Source: Boswellia sacra
Taxonomy: Eukaryota; Streptophyta; Magnoliopsida; Sapindales; Burseraceae
Direction of reading: 5' to 3'
Length of the DNA: 64,000 nucleotides
Assembly: GCA_013180625.2 (NCBI GenBank)
Contig: SNVD02014010.1
Span: 23,416-87,415, forward strand
The position numbers were made by a program, and so were the translations under genes. Positions 1-11,718 of this stretch are shown one piece after another (position 1 is the first letter of the stretch; every line of letters starts with the position of its first letter). The notes below the pieces were generated by a model. That model saw nothing but the letters and a program-made list of their open reading frames with translations. It was not told the origin of the DNA and did not search any database.

Positions 1-1156
1 ATATCTTCATGGGTCGCGGTTGCTGAAAACATAGAAAATAGTTAAAGAATATTCACTTCTAATGCTAGAACCATGAGACTCCTTTATATAATAATTTCGT
101 AGCTTAGGTAACTTACAAATCAATTCTTGTAACTCCCAAGCCATAAGTTCTTAATAAAAACATGAACGTTACAAATAATAAGTGTCGTAACTCATGTTTT
201 TATTATACTTGTAACGTATGAAATTAATCTCAAAATAAATTTTGTAACTTATTATATAAATGTTTATTTTAAACCTTTTATCTCCAACAGTTTTGGCTTC
301 TTTGCGGGCATTTAGGCTTAGTTCAAAAGCCGCATCAACAAAATTTTGAAACGATCCTTGATTTTTTTACATTGCAACTCTTTTCAAGTTATTTATAAAT
401 AAGGATATAAAGCCTTCAACCTTACATCAATTTATAAATTGTACAAGTTTGTTAACCATAATAAAAAAAGTTAATTAAAATTATAAATAATAAGAGGCTT
501 ACTATCGATATGTTATTTATATTTTATGGGTATCTTATGATAAAGACAAATAATTAATATTGTATCATATGGTTTCACAAAATTTTTTCTTTTATCTTCT
601 TTTAAATTTCCATCTATTAATTAATAATCAATTTTGTCTTCATCCTAACAATATAAATTTGAATAAACAAGTACAGTTCATATTGAAAAATAAAAACTAT
701 TTTTTAAGTAATACTACACTATAGTCAATTTTTAAAATCAACTTTTGAGTTGATAAATTTTATCGAATGAGTAAAACATAAAAATTAATAAAAAAATTTA
801 TTATATAAAATAATAATTATCTTTAATTAGGTTTTATGGACTCAAGTTATAGAAAATTGGTTTTAGATTTAGGTGGGAGATACATAATAATTCATATATT
901 TTCGTGGGTTTGCGTGCCCGTCTTATAATTTGTTGCAATGGGATGCATGTAATCTGGACCACTCAAGCACTGTTTTAGATAACCCCATAAAAATAAATTA
1001 ATAAATTAAAATATGTTCGAAAATAAATACTGGGAAATGAATGATTGTACTCAAAATGTTATTTTTTTGTGACTTGATGTTGACTGTTAGATATTTTTGT
1101 CCGAAAGAAACTAATTTTTTTTTGTGATTTCTTCTTAACCATTACATATATAATTT
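1..1156. other. AT-rich intergenic DNA, no gene seen
   Basis: No open reading frame of convincing length or composition is present. The only structure noticed is an imperfect hairpin at 153-204: a perfect 13-bp inverted repeat (AATAAAAACATGA at 153-165 against 192-204) followed by partly complementary inner bases. It could be a remnant of a small foldback transposon or a chance AT-rich palindrome. Confidence 0.6.
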
Positions 1157-2166
1157 TCACAAACCATCCCTATATTTTAGTTTAATTACATCCAAAGTCA
1201 TCATTTATAATTTTTATCACAGGCTATCCCTAACTTTTGAAAAAAAATCATGGACCATCCTTACGTTAAAAACTCCGTTAGATGTTCGTAAATAAGAAAA
1301 AATAGCAGAGTGAAAATAGTAAAATAACAGGAAAAGTTAACATGTAAAGTGGAAGTCAATATATATAAATAGGTTAATATCATAGACCCCCTTATGTTTT
1401 GCCTTAATCATACCTAGAGTCAACGTTTACAATTTTTGTCATTGCCTACCCCTAACTTTTGAAAAAATAATTATGAAGCACCATTCTATTGGTTTGACCA
1501 TAAGATAACATCAGATTTCCATCCAAAACTATTGCAGTTTATGTAAACACATATAAAGTGAAAATAAATATCACTTCATATAAACACATATAAAGTGAAA
1601 AAAAAAAAGCTTTTCACTGCCCCCAAGCAGAGCAACTCACTAACATTATGTGTTTCCAGGATTTTCAAAATAAAAGTATTTTTTTCGAGATTTTTGATCT
1701 GAATTTCTTCTGCATTATGTGTCCTTTACTTGAAAATTGAACTAAGAGTATTTGAAATAGTTTCCAGTGAATAATACTTTTTTTTAATAAGTGAAAATGA
1801 AGGCATTTCAGCGAAAGAGATCCAAAATTACGAGCTTTACTCAAACTAATAGAAGGGTAATCCGTGATTTTTTTTAAAAGTTAGGACTAGCCTATGACAA
1901 AAATTACAAATGATGACTCTGGGTGTAATTAAGTTAAAATATAGGGGTGGTCTGTGATATTAACCCTTTTTCGAATTCTTTTGAAGGGTATTTTGGTAAT
2001 CGTAATAGTTTTGGACAGAAATCTGACGTCATCTAATGGTCAAATTAACGGAATGGTGGTTCATGATTTTTTTTTAAAAGTTAGGGGTAACCTATGACAA
2101 AAATTACAAACGATGACTCTGAGTGTAATTAAGCTAAAACATAGGGGTGGTTTGTGATATTAACCC
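1157..2166. repeat. Cluster of four terminal-repeat-like copies (two direct, two inverted)
   Basis: One sequence of about 105-180 bp recurs four times. Two copies read forward (about 1157-1262 and 1372-1545) and two are reverse complements (about 1855-1963 and 1985-2166). The outer tip resembles GGTTAATATCACAGACCACC and is followed by a conserved stretch containing TTTTTGTCATAGG and CCCTAACTTTT. The second forward copy pairs with the last inverted copy over about 170 bp, and also pairs well with the third. The arrangement fits one or two long-terminal-inverted-repeat non-autonomous DNA elements, nested or overlapping. No transposase remnant is visible in the 300-bp core, so the superfamily is unknown. 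Confidence 0.6.
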
Positions 2167-2659
2167 ATTCTAAAAAATATAGCACACCATTTGGCCCGTT
2201 TACTTTAGAATATTACATTTTTATTTTGAAATAAAAATAAAAGATTTATTTATGTCTTTTAATAGAGAATGAAAAATAAAGAACACGTTCGATTATATTT
2301 TCTGTAGAGAAACTTTATTAGAAACGTGGAGAGATTAAGAGAGAGAATGAAGAAAACAATTTTTATTTGATTTTTTAAATCAACCTCTTTTGAAATCTAC
2401 GTACTATTGAGCTTGTACCTTACCTCTACTTTTTTTTTCCGACTTTTCTTTTAAAAAACAATTAAATAAACAATTTCTATACTTTCTGTTCTATGAGACA
2501 TCCAAGCCCAGATGAAAACAATGAAAATGCATAAAAATCACCATAAACCAAATTCCTACTAAGGACATTAAATAATAATATAATTTTTTTAGAGTACAAT
2601 TACTTTTATATACATTATAAACATTCCTATTTTATAAATTTATTTTCTTTTAGGCTATC

Positions 2660-3804
2660 TGTTGGTGTTGAGTTGATTGTGTCGAGATTATTGGTGTCAA
2701 GTGTGGTTGTCGAAATTTTGTCGAGTGTCAAAATTGTCGCATGTCGAGATTTTGTCGAGTTTCGATTTCGTCTAGTGTTGAGATTTTGTCGAGTTTTGAT
2801 TTCGTCTAGTATCGAGATTTTGTCGAGTTTCGATTTGTCAAGTGTTGAGTGGTGTATGTCTAGCACTTGTACCAAGAATATTGGTGATGAGATTTTTTGT
2901 GTCAACATGCATGTGTTATGCACATGTTATATTTTGATCAACTTGTGATAAAACAAGAATGTTATTTTGATTATTATTTTACTGTTTCTAGAATTATATT
3001 TTAGGAAGTATTTGATAAATATCTTTTTAGATTAGGATATAGTATCTTGTATCCGAATTAGAATAGCAGAATATTTATTTATCCTAATTTCTTAGGAGTT
3101 TAATTATATCACTTCCTATTTTATTTCTCTTAATCCTAATATGATTTTGATGTAGATCTTTTGCAGGATTTATAGGAGATTTCGTCTAGGCCTCTCACTA
3201 TATATACCATGTTATAGTTTCATAACAGAAGCATGTAGAAGTCGGCAAGGTTGGCTGATTAATTGGGTGTGTCGTGAGAGTCTATGTCTTGGCATTCCAA
3301 CAATTAAAGAAGAGAGCGTTAACGCACAAAGGAATATCTTTATTGATTTGATTCTTTAAGTCTTTTGATTCATGTATGAGTGGTAGAAATCGTACATGAG
3401 TTGTTGATTAAGTCTGTGTGAGTTAGTAGACACTTGGGATAACTTGCGGGTTAAGTGTTTATGTAATTCAGCGTCAGACACCGTGTGTTATGTAGAACTT
3501 AGCAGTGTGCTGTTAAGTTATCTGCGACAGAGAGTGGGCAGTGTCACTAGAGTTTATGATCTTTGCGAAGATTTTGTTTTACAAAGATAAGGTCAGTGTG
3601 TGAGGGTGAGTTAGCACTTGTGAGGGTGAGTCAGCAGTGTAAAAGGTCCTAAAGATTGTACAAATAAGAACTTAATGAATTGCAGCTCTATAGCTGTCCG
3701 TGGACGTAGGTTTTATAACTGAACCACGTAAAAATCCTCCTGTGCCAATTTACTTTACAGTTTACTGTTTTATTTTATATAACTGCATACTTCTAGAACT
3801 TTCA
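2660..3804 (+). repeat. 5' LTR of Sirevirus copy 1
   Basis: 1,145 bp, starting TGTTGG and ending TTTCA, immediately followed by the PBS. The first 200 bp (U3) hold a minisatellite of GTCGAG/TTTCGATTTCGTCTAG units with a period of about 36 bp. A TATA-like CTATATATACCAT lies near 3198-3210, a plausible LTR promoter. Compared with its 3' partner it lacks a 24-bp block near the 5' end and about 90 bp of the minisatellite, but carries an extra copy of a short GTGAGGGTGAGT repeat near 3600-3635. The indels sit in tandem repeats, so they look like slippage or unequal exchange after insertion. Confidence 0.93.
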
Positions 3805-3806
3805 AT

Positions 3807-3818
3807 TGGTATCAGAGC
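3807..3818 (+). other. Primer-binding site (initiator tRNA-Met type)
   Basis: TGGTATCAGAGC follows the 5' LTR after two bases. It is complementary to the 3' end of plant initiator methionine tRNA, the usual primer of copia elements. The identical PBS follows the 5' LTR of copy 2 at 46647. Confidence 0.9.
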
Positions 3819-3867
3819 AGGTTCACTGATAGACAAGTGAAGAAAACGATCGCGTTGATCTGGAAGG

Positions 3868-5597
3868 ATGGAGTTTATTCGCAATGGAGGATCCGGAACA
3901 CAACCACCTATTCTTGATGACAGTAATTACTCATATTAAGAGGTAAGAATGATGATGTATATTAAATCTCTTGATCACAGGGCATGGACTAGTGTGCTTA
4001 AAGGATGGACACCGCCAACGAAGGTGAATGCTTTTGGTGATTCCGAAGCTAAACCAGAGGATGAATGGACTGATGAAGAATACCGACGTTCTAGCTGGAA
4101 TTCAAAAGCTTTTAACGCAATCTTTGCTGTAGTGGACTTAAACAACTTCGGACAGATTTCAAGGTGCAAGGTGGCCAAAGAAGCATAGGACATACTTGAG
4201 GTAAAATATGAAGGTACTGCATCTGTTAAAAGATCTAAATTGATGAGATAAATTCTCTATTTGAAAATCTGATGATGCATGAGGATGAGTCAGTTTTTGA
4301 GTTTTACTCTAAGATATGTCTCATTACAAATTCAGCATACATGCTTGGCAAAACTTTCACTGATGCAAAAATTGTTAGCAAGATAATTAGATCTATTCCA
4401 GATAAATTTCAACCTAAAATTTCAGCCATTGAGGAAGTTAAAAACACTGATGAGATGAGGGTTGATGAAATGATAGGCATTCTCCAAAACTTTGAAATTA
4501 ATCAGAGTACTAGGAAGCAAAAAGGTAAAAGCATTGCATTCAATGTGAAAACTGAAAAATCTGATGATGAAAGTAATGATGAGCTTGATGAAACTGATTC
4601 TAAACAGATTGCTTTTCTAACAAGAAATTATGTCAAGTTCATGAAAAGAAATTTCAGGAAAAAGAATCAAGGAAAGCGATCAAACTCAAGCAAAGAAAAA
4701 TTCAGAAAGTTCAGCAAGGAGAATGACAAGAAGAAGTCAAAACAACCTGAAAAGAAAGGGCAAATTCAGTGTTATGAATGTTCTGGTTATGGGCATATTC
4801 AATCTGAATGTGCTAATCTCAAGAAGAAGAATAAAGGACTGACAGCAACCTGGAGTGATGAATCAGAATCGGAGTCAGAAGATCAAGATTGCATGAGCAA
4901 CTTTGTTGCATTTACTGCATCTGCAGTTGATAAAGGGAAAGCTGTTATGTCTGACATAACAAAAAATTATAGAACCAGTGTTAATCATTCTGATGAAGAA
5001 GATGGACTAGAATATTATGAAGAGCTGCAAGAGACATACAATACACTCTATGGTGAATGGATGAATCAGAAGGAAGAAATCAAAATCTTGAAGAAGAAGA
5101 TTGAGGTGCTGGAATGTGAAAAATCCTATTTTGAAAATCGTATCTCAGAGCTGGAGACTGTTTTGACAGAAAAAACAGCACATATTAAGAAAATCACAAC
5201 AGAACTGGTTGAAAGCAAGAGGTGTGTTGATCAACTCAAAATTGGAGTAGCCAAACTTGATCAGGTCTTGAGTCTTGGAAGAGACAACTCCAACAAACAC
5301 GGATTGGGGTACACGGAAGGTAATGTTGCATCTTCATCAATAACTATTTTTGTTAAAGCTTCAACATTAGGTAAGAATTCGGATCTTAACTCTTTAAAGT
5401 CAAGCCTCGATTCCAAAAGCAGTGAGACATTTGTCTCTCCACTGAGTTCTTTCAAATCCAATCCTGAAAAGGTAAAGAAATTCATTCATACTTGTTATTT
5501 TTGTGGTAAAATGGGACATATTAGGCCTAGATGCTTTAAACTATTGAATCTTTTGCATAAGAGATCAAAACAGTTCAAACTGTTATCAAAACCATAA
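3868..5597 (+). pseudogene. gag (capsid/nucleocapsid polyprotein), decayed, copy 1
   Basis: The start ATG at 3868 matches that of copy 2. The N-terminal half is the copia-type Gag (UBN2-like) region. It is broken by TAA at 3937-3939 and TAG at 4186-4188, both where copy 2 has a tryptophan codon. Near 4235-4245 the frame shifts; from about 4272 an open stretch of 441 codons continues with the rest of Gag, a Lys-rich segment, a CCHC knuckle (CYECSGYGHIQSEC, about residues 167-180 of that stretch), a coiled-coil-like Glu/Lys-rich part and a second knuckle (CYFCGKMGHIRPRC). In a living element the product would form the virus-like particle and bind genomic RNA. Confidence 0.88.
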
Positions 5598-8500
5598 CAG
5601 CAGTGGGTTAAGAAAGAGAAGACAGTATGTCATGTTGCTCTTACTGCTCTTAACCAAACATCTAACGATTTGTGGTATTTTGACAGTGGTTGTTCCGGGC
5701 ACATGACTGGAAATAAACAGTTTTTAACAGATTTTAAAGCATGTAGGGATGGTAATGTCACCTATGGAGATGGGGCAAAAGTAAGATCATTGGTAAAGGC
5801 ACTTTGAATGTCAAAGGTTTACCCAATTTTCAAAATGTCTTGTTAGTTGAAGGTTTGAAAGCTAATCTTATTAGTATTAGTCAGATATGTGATGACAAGT
5901 ATATTGTAAATTTCACACAAAACAAATGTACGGTCTTAGATAATTTTGGTAAATGCATTCTTGAAGGTAATAGATCTTCAGATAATTGTTATTTGGTAAA
6001 GATTGCATTTCAAGCTAAGATTTCAGATTTAGAATTGTGGCATCAAAAAATAGGACACTTAAATTACAAAGACTTGGTTAAGTTAACTAAGTTATGTGCT
6101 GTAAAAGGAGTTCATAAACTTGATGACAAAGTTAATGAAATTTGTAGACCATGTCAAATGGGAAAACAAATTAGAAGTTCACACAAATCAAATCCACATC
6201 TTAGCATATCCTAAATACTTGATTTGCTTCACATGGATCTTATGGGTCCTATGCAAATTGAAAGCATTACAAGTAAGAGATATATATTTATTTGTGTGGA
6301 TTTTTTTTCTAGATATACTTGGGTTGATTTCATTAAAGAAAAATTTGACACTTTTGAAACTTTCAGGAATCTGTGTGTTAAGCTTGAAAATGAGCAAAAT
6401 AGGAACATTGACAGGATTGTGAGAATAAGAAGTGATCATGGCAAGGAGTTTGAAAATGTTAGCTATGCTAATTTTTGCAAATATCATGGAATTGATCATG
6501 AATTTTCAGCTCCCAAAACCCTTGAACAGAATGGTATAGTGGAAAGGAAGAATAGAACTCTCCAAGAGATGGCTAGAGTGATGCTCAATAGCAAAAAGTT
6601 AACCAAGAGGCTATGAGCTGAAGCAATAAACACTGCTTGTTATATTTTAAATAGAGTTTTTCTTAGACCTGGCACTAACCAGACACCTTATGAAATTTTG
6701 AAAGGTAGAAAACCAAATTTAAAATATTTTTATGTTTTTGGATGCATGTGTTACATCTTAAATGACAGAGAGCAGTTAGGAAAATTAGACCCGAGAAGTG
6801 ACGAAGAAGTCTTCGTGGGATATGCTCAAAATATCAAAGCATTTCGAGTTTACAATCTAAGAACTGAAGCAGTCATGGAATCTGCAAACGTAGTATTTGA
6901 TGATATTGATGATTATGCAAAGTACTCACAAGAGGAAAGCATAACAAGTTTCACAGAAGATACAGAAAAATCAGATTCAGACAGCAACAAAATGGAAGAT
7001 GCTGTTATGAAAGAGGAAATAGCGGCTGTTACACCCGACGTAACAGTAACATCTGACAACTCAGATTTGAACAAAAATTCAATCCGGAATGATAATGATA
7101 GAAAATATCCACCCATATGGATTCAGAAGGCACATCCAATAAGTTCTATCATTGGAACACCAGATGGCATGATGAAAACTCGAAGCAAGGTAAGAAATCA
7201 GGTAAGGTTTGCATGTTATGTTTCTTTAGTTGAACCAAAAAATGTGAAAGAAGCTTTAAAAGAAGAGGTGTGGATTCAAGCTATGCAAGATGAACTTAAG
7301 CAGTTTGAAAGGAATGAAGTATGGAAACTAGTTCCTAGGCCAGAAAATACAAATGTCATTGGAACTAAATAGATATTCAAAAATAAAACTGATGAAAGTG
7401 GTCAAGTAGTAAGAAATAAAGCTAAGCTAATTGCACAAGGTTACACACAAGTTGAAGGCATAGACTTTGATGAGACCTTTGCACCAGTAGCTAGACTTGA
7501 ATCAATCAGATTACTATTTGCAATTGCTTGTTTGCTTGATTTCAAATTGTACCAAATGGATGTTAAAACAACTTTTTTAAATGGCTATCTCAATGAAGAA
7601 GTTTTTGTTGAACAGCCAAAGGGATTTGAAGATCCTAAACATCCTGATTTTGTGTACAAATTGCACAAAGCTTTATATGGGCTGAAACAAGCTCCTAGAG
7701 CTTGGTATGAAATGTTGACAAATTTTTTTATCAACAGAGGATATAAAAGAGGCAGCAATGATAAGACTTTGTTCATCAAACATGCATCTGACTATTTTAT
7801 TGTTGCTCAAATATATGTTGATGACATTGTTTTCGGATCAACTAACAAAAGCAAAATTAATGAGTTTGTTAAGTTGATGCAGGAAGAGTTTGAAATGAGC
7901 ATGGTAGGAGAATTAAATTTCTTTCTTGGATTACAGGTTAAGCAAATGAATGATGGGATATTCATATCTCAATCAAAATATGCTAAAAATCTTGTAAAGA
8001 AATTTGGGCTTGAGAATTCAAAACCAATGAAAACTCCTATCAGTACTAACCTTAAACTTTCAAAAGACAATGCAGGAAAAGATATTGATGCAAGTTTGTA
8101 CAGAAGTATTATTGGTAGCCTGTTATACCTCATGACAAGTAGACCAGATTTGTGCTTTAGTGTAGGACTTTGTGCAAGATTTCAAGCAAATCCAAAGGAA
8201 TCACATCTTGCAGCAACTAAAAGAATCATCAGGTATGTTCGTGGAACACATGATTATGGAATATGGTTTTCTAAAGATACAAATGATTATCTTGTAGGGT
8301 TTAGTGATGCTGATTGGGCAGGAAATGCAGATGCCAGAAAAAGTACCTCAGGAGGATATTTTTATCTTGGTACTAACTTGGTTTCATGGCACAACAAAAA
8401 ACAGAATTCAATTTCTTTGTCTACTGCTAAAGTCGAATACATAGCAGTAGGAAGTTGTTGCACACAACTATTGTGGATGAAGCAAATGTTGAGTGATTAT

Positions 8501-8744
8501 GGTAACTGTGTTTTGTGATAATACTAGTGCTATAAATATTTCCAAAAATCCTGTTCAACATTCTAGGACAAAACACATTGACATAAGATACCATTTTATA
8601 AGGGAACTAGTAGAGTTTAAGGTGATACACATTGAACACATCTCCACTGATAGACAATTGGCTGACTTGTTCACTAAGGCATTGGACACAACAAGATTTG
8701 AAAATCTAAGAAAAACCTTAGGCATCTGTCAGTTATCTGAATGA
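5598..8744 (+). pseudogene. pol: protease, integrase, RT, RNase H, decayed, copy 1
   Basis: The protease motif DSGCSGHMTG is encoded near 5686-5715, but the frame is lost by a 1-base deletion near 5778. The GAG-pre-integrase and integrase follow: HMDLMGPM, IRSDHGKEF and NGIVERKNR supply the D, D and E of the catalytic triad. They are interrupted by TAA at 6212-6214 and TGA at 6614-6616. A further TAG at 7370-7372 precedes RT, which includes [13 protein letters not shown] and the YVDD box (near 7817-7828). RNase H has [18 protein letters not shown] and then suffers a 17-bp deletion near 8503, relative to copies 2 and 3, that shifts frame; the C-terminal segment 8493-8744 is otherwise open. No functional enzyme can be made. 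Confidence 0.92.
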
Positions 8745-9579
8745 ACACTATGTGCTGTTATGTTATTTGTAACTGTAATATCATGAGTTTCCTTCTAATT
8801 AAGCATGTGTGAGCTGGGATATAAAAATTGAATGAATGATTAGATACTGGTTTAACAATGAAAAATACAGAGAGGGCTGCCAGTATATGATTTGTGAAAG
8901 CCATCCATTGAGAGTAACTTCATTGTATCTAGGAAATATGGTGAGGTCACCCACTCAAATGGAAAATGGCTACCTCTATACATGTGTGAAAGCTACTGTA
9001 TTTATTTATAAAATTCACATTGAGACTAACTTTTGTGTGTGTAAGAAGCATGCTCAAGTTGATCACTTAATTGGATTCAGTGATAAAATTAATAAAGGAA
9101 AATAATCAGCTCTAAAATATGCCTTCTTAGAATGATTCATATTAGGTTCAAATACTGTTGTTATGTTATTGTTAACTGTCTACTGTTACGTTTTTCTTAA
9201 CACCTGATGCTCTTTGTGCTTATTTAAAGAATTGATTTTCTTGTGTGTCTATGTGTCAAAAATGCCATGTTAGCAGTATTGAATTAAGGAGGAGAAGTTT
9301 CAGTGGCGGGAATCCTAATTCTATTAGAATTTGTTATTCAAATGGGAATCAAATTTTTGAATTTGTTCATTAATGTCAGTTATGGAACGGTTTTGGAAAG
9401 GGAATTAACATTAAATTTTTGTTAAAAACAAAATTATTTCAAGTTTGGCCTAGTATATTACGAATAGTTTTTGGGCTTCTCTTGTTCAAACCATACTCTA
9501 ACTACAGTTTCTTCCCTGTCCCGCGTCTTGCTTCTCTCTTCCTGTACTGAAAATTTTCTGCAGACCAGTAACCCTAACC
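8745..9579 (+). other. Spacer between RNase H and env-like ORF, with conserved block
   Basis: Non-pol, non-env part of copy 1. The block at about 8830-9105 is unusually well conserved in copy 3 (minus strand, about 37940-38190) and recognisable in copy 2 (about 51650-51900). In copies 1 and 3 it is open (89 and 82 codons) and encodes a shared core around ESHPLRVTSLYLGNMV. It may be a small ORF or an RNA signal, for example for splicing the downstream ORF. Function unknown. Confidence 0.5.
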
Positions 9580-11357
9580 ATGGCGACCTCCTTTGACTCA
9601 AAAAAGACAGCCAGTTCTTCATCTTCTCACAGTGACTCCAGCAACAGTGTACCATCATCTCTGACACAACACGAACATGCAGAGATCACAACTGATCCAG
9701 TCATGAGCGAAGATGAACTTGTTCCAGTAAAGAAGATAAAGGACAAAATCAAGCTGAAGTTCAACAAATTCCTCACAGCGGCCATTAAACAGAAGTTCAT
9801 GAAGTACACTTCAAAGAGGAATCTACAGATGGAAAGGCCGGTGCAACTGTCAGATTTCAATACCTATAGTCTGAGTGAGATGATTGAGTCTATTTACTAG
9901 ACTCGCACGATAACAAACTTCCTACCCTCTGTGAAGGCTTTAATTCAGGAATTTTATGCCAACATCACGACTGCCATTGATGATTCTAAAAGCTTTCATT
10001 ATCATAAAGTTTATTGTAGAGGAAAGTTTGTGAAGTTCTCTTCGCATGTCATAAACACTTTCCTAGACATTCCCATAGGCAGTTTACATGCATTAGATGA
10101 AGAATTTAACATGGCTGAAGTGGTTAAGAAATTGACTGATCGAACAGACATTAAATGGAAACCAAGAGATGGTATAGACCAGCAAAACCTTAGGAAGAAA
10201 TATTGAGTGCTGCATAAGATATCTCAATTCAACTGGCTTCCTTTTTCCCATCAAAATCAAGTTCGGGAAGACAGAGTGAAATGTCTATATTGTTTAAGAA
10301 CCAATCGACCAATTAACTTTGGTTTGCTAGCCTATAGATCAATTGTACAGATTGGATCATATCACTCTGATTATTACTTGTTTGTGTTTCCTTGTTTGAT
10401 TGAAGGGATTCTTGCACAGAACAGTATCCCTATGAGTTCAAATGAACAGACAGAAATTCTGTCTAAATCCATTACAAAGGGATTTCTTCAGCGATTGCAT
10501 GACACATCTGACTTACCTGCACCTAAACCGAAGCCAAAGAGAGTCAGGAAAAATCAAATGAACAATATTGAAGAACAGCTTGTATTGATCAACTCTGCTT
10601 TGACATAAATTGTGCAAGATTTGAAGGAAATTAAAATCAAGCAATCTGCTTTGGAAGCAAAGTTTGCAGGACATCCTGGTACTACAGCAGAACCACAGAC
10701 CATGGAGACTGACACTGTGGTTCCTGAGAAACCAGCTGAGGAGATACTTGAGGTTAATGAACCTCTGCCTATAGCAGCTGATCAAATGCCTGCAGTAGGG
10801 CAAGCTGCACAATCTACTATTGCGACAGACATAACAGCAGAACAAAAGTAGAAGGAAAAACCAATCAAGTCTCCTGCAAAGGGAACTAAAAGGAAGGGAA
10901 AGAAGACAGTTAACATGGTGAAGAAATCATCTGACTAGAAGAGGAAAGAGAAAATTAAATCATCAGCTCCAGCTTTAAGAGATGAATCAGTGTCAGATGA
11001 ACCAACATAAGTAGAATTCGGAATGAAACAGCCTTCACCACTTACTGAGGAAAAACTTCATGAGTTCCCTCTCCCTGAAGCAGCTGAAGCATAGCCTCAT
11101 ATCTCTCCACCACCGACTCAGACAACCAGTGCAGAACTCTGTGAGAAGGACATTAGAAGAATTGTGGCTGAAGTTACTACTACTTCTTCTGACATTACTG
11201 ATGGACCACCAGCCCCTATCCCCTCTAAACAGCCTATCCCCACTACTTGGCGTAGGTTTAAATCTATTGCTTGTAGAACCAGAAAGTGTCCTGGCAGCTC
11301 CACTTCTCCACCAGTTCGCAAGTCTCCCAACTTAGTTAGTTTTGGCCACTTGTGCTG
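9580..11357 (+). pseudogene. Env-like downstream ORF of Sirevirus, decayed, copy 1
   Basis: Starts at ATG 9580 (MATSFDSKKT), with a Ser-rich head, a basic segment (KKIKDKIKLKFNKFLT) and a conserved globular part (FHYHKVYCRGKFVKFS). A Pro/Glu/Lys-rich tail follows. The frame is broken by stops at 9898-9900, 10204-10206, 10606-10608 and 10849-10851, among others. Sireviruses often carry an ORF here; it has been called env-like from its position, but I see no convincing signal peptide or transmembrane segment, so an envelope role is unsupported by this sequence. The same region exists in copy 2 (52391-54328) and, internally deleted, in copy 3 (37057-37432). The end is approximate because copy 1 has a 1-base shift near the C-terminus. 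Confidence 0.75.
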
Positions 11358-11704
11358 AAATCAAGGGGGAGATAAGGGAGTTGCTGCTAATCTCCTTGTG
11401 CTGATGTTGCTGATCTTTTTGTTGTTTTTTCCTGTTATCTCTTTAACTATGTTCTGTGTTTATTTATTTTTTTTTTTTTGTTGCTTATTCCTCAAAGGTG
11501 TAAGTACGAAGTGAGGGGGAGTAAGAACTACATTTCTTATGCTATGTGCGTGCATTTGACTTTTCTTTGATGTTATGTTTTTTTTCTGTGTTTTATTTTG
11601 TCTGCAGGATATACAAAGTTATGACAGTGTTTTGTTATGATTTTTGTAACAACTAACATGTTATTCTTACTAGAAACAGTTTAGTGCTTTCATCACAAGT
11701 TACC

Positions 11705-11718
11705 AAAAAGGGGGAGAT
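11705..11718 (+). other. Polypurine tract, copy 1
   Basis: AAAAAGGGGGAGAT lies directly before the 3' LTR, the expected primer site for plus-strand DNA synthesis. Another purine-rich GGGGGAG run occurs at about 11365-11371 and a third at about 11514-11521, consistent with the repeated polypurine motifs known in Sireviruses. Confidence 0.85.

Noticed and set aside
2673..2948. Open frames rich in Ser/Val/Phe in the copy 1 LTR
   Set aside because: They are produced by the TCGAG minisatellite in U3, and equivalent frames recur in the 3' LTR at 11752-12115.
3807..3818. Possible tRNA gene at the initiator-tRNA-like sequence
   Set aside because: Only the 3' complement is present, at the expected PBS position; there is no cloverleaf.
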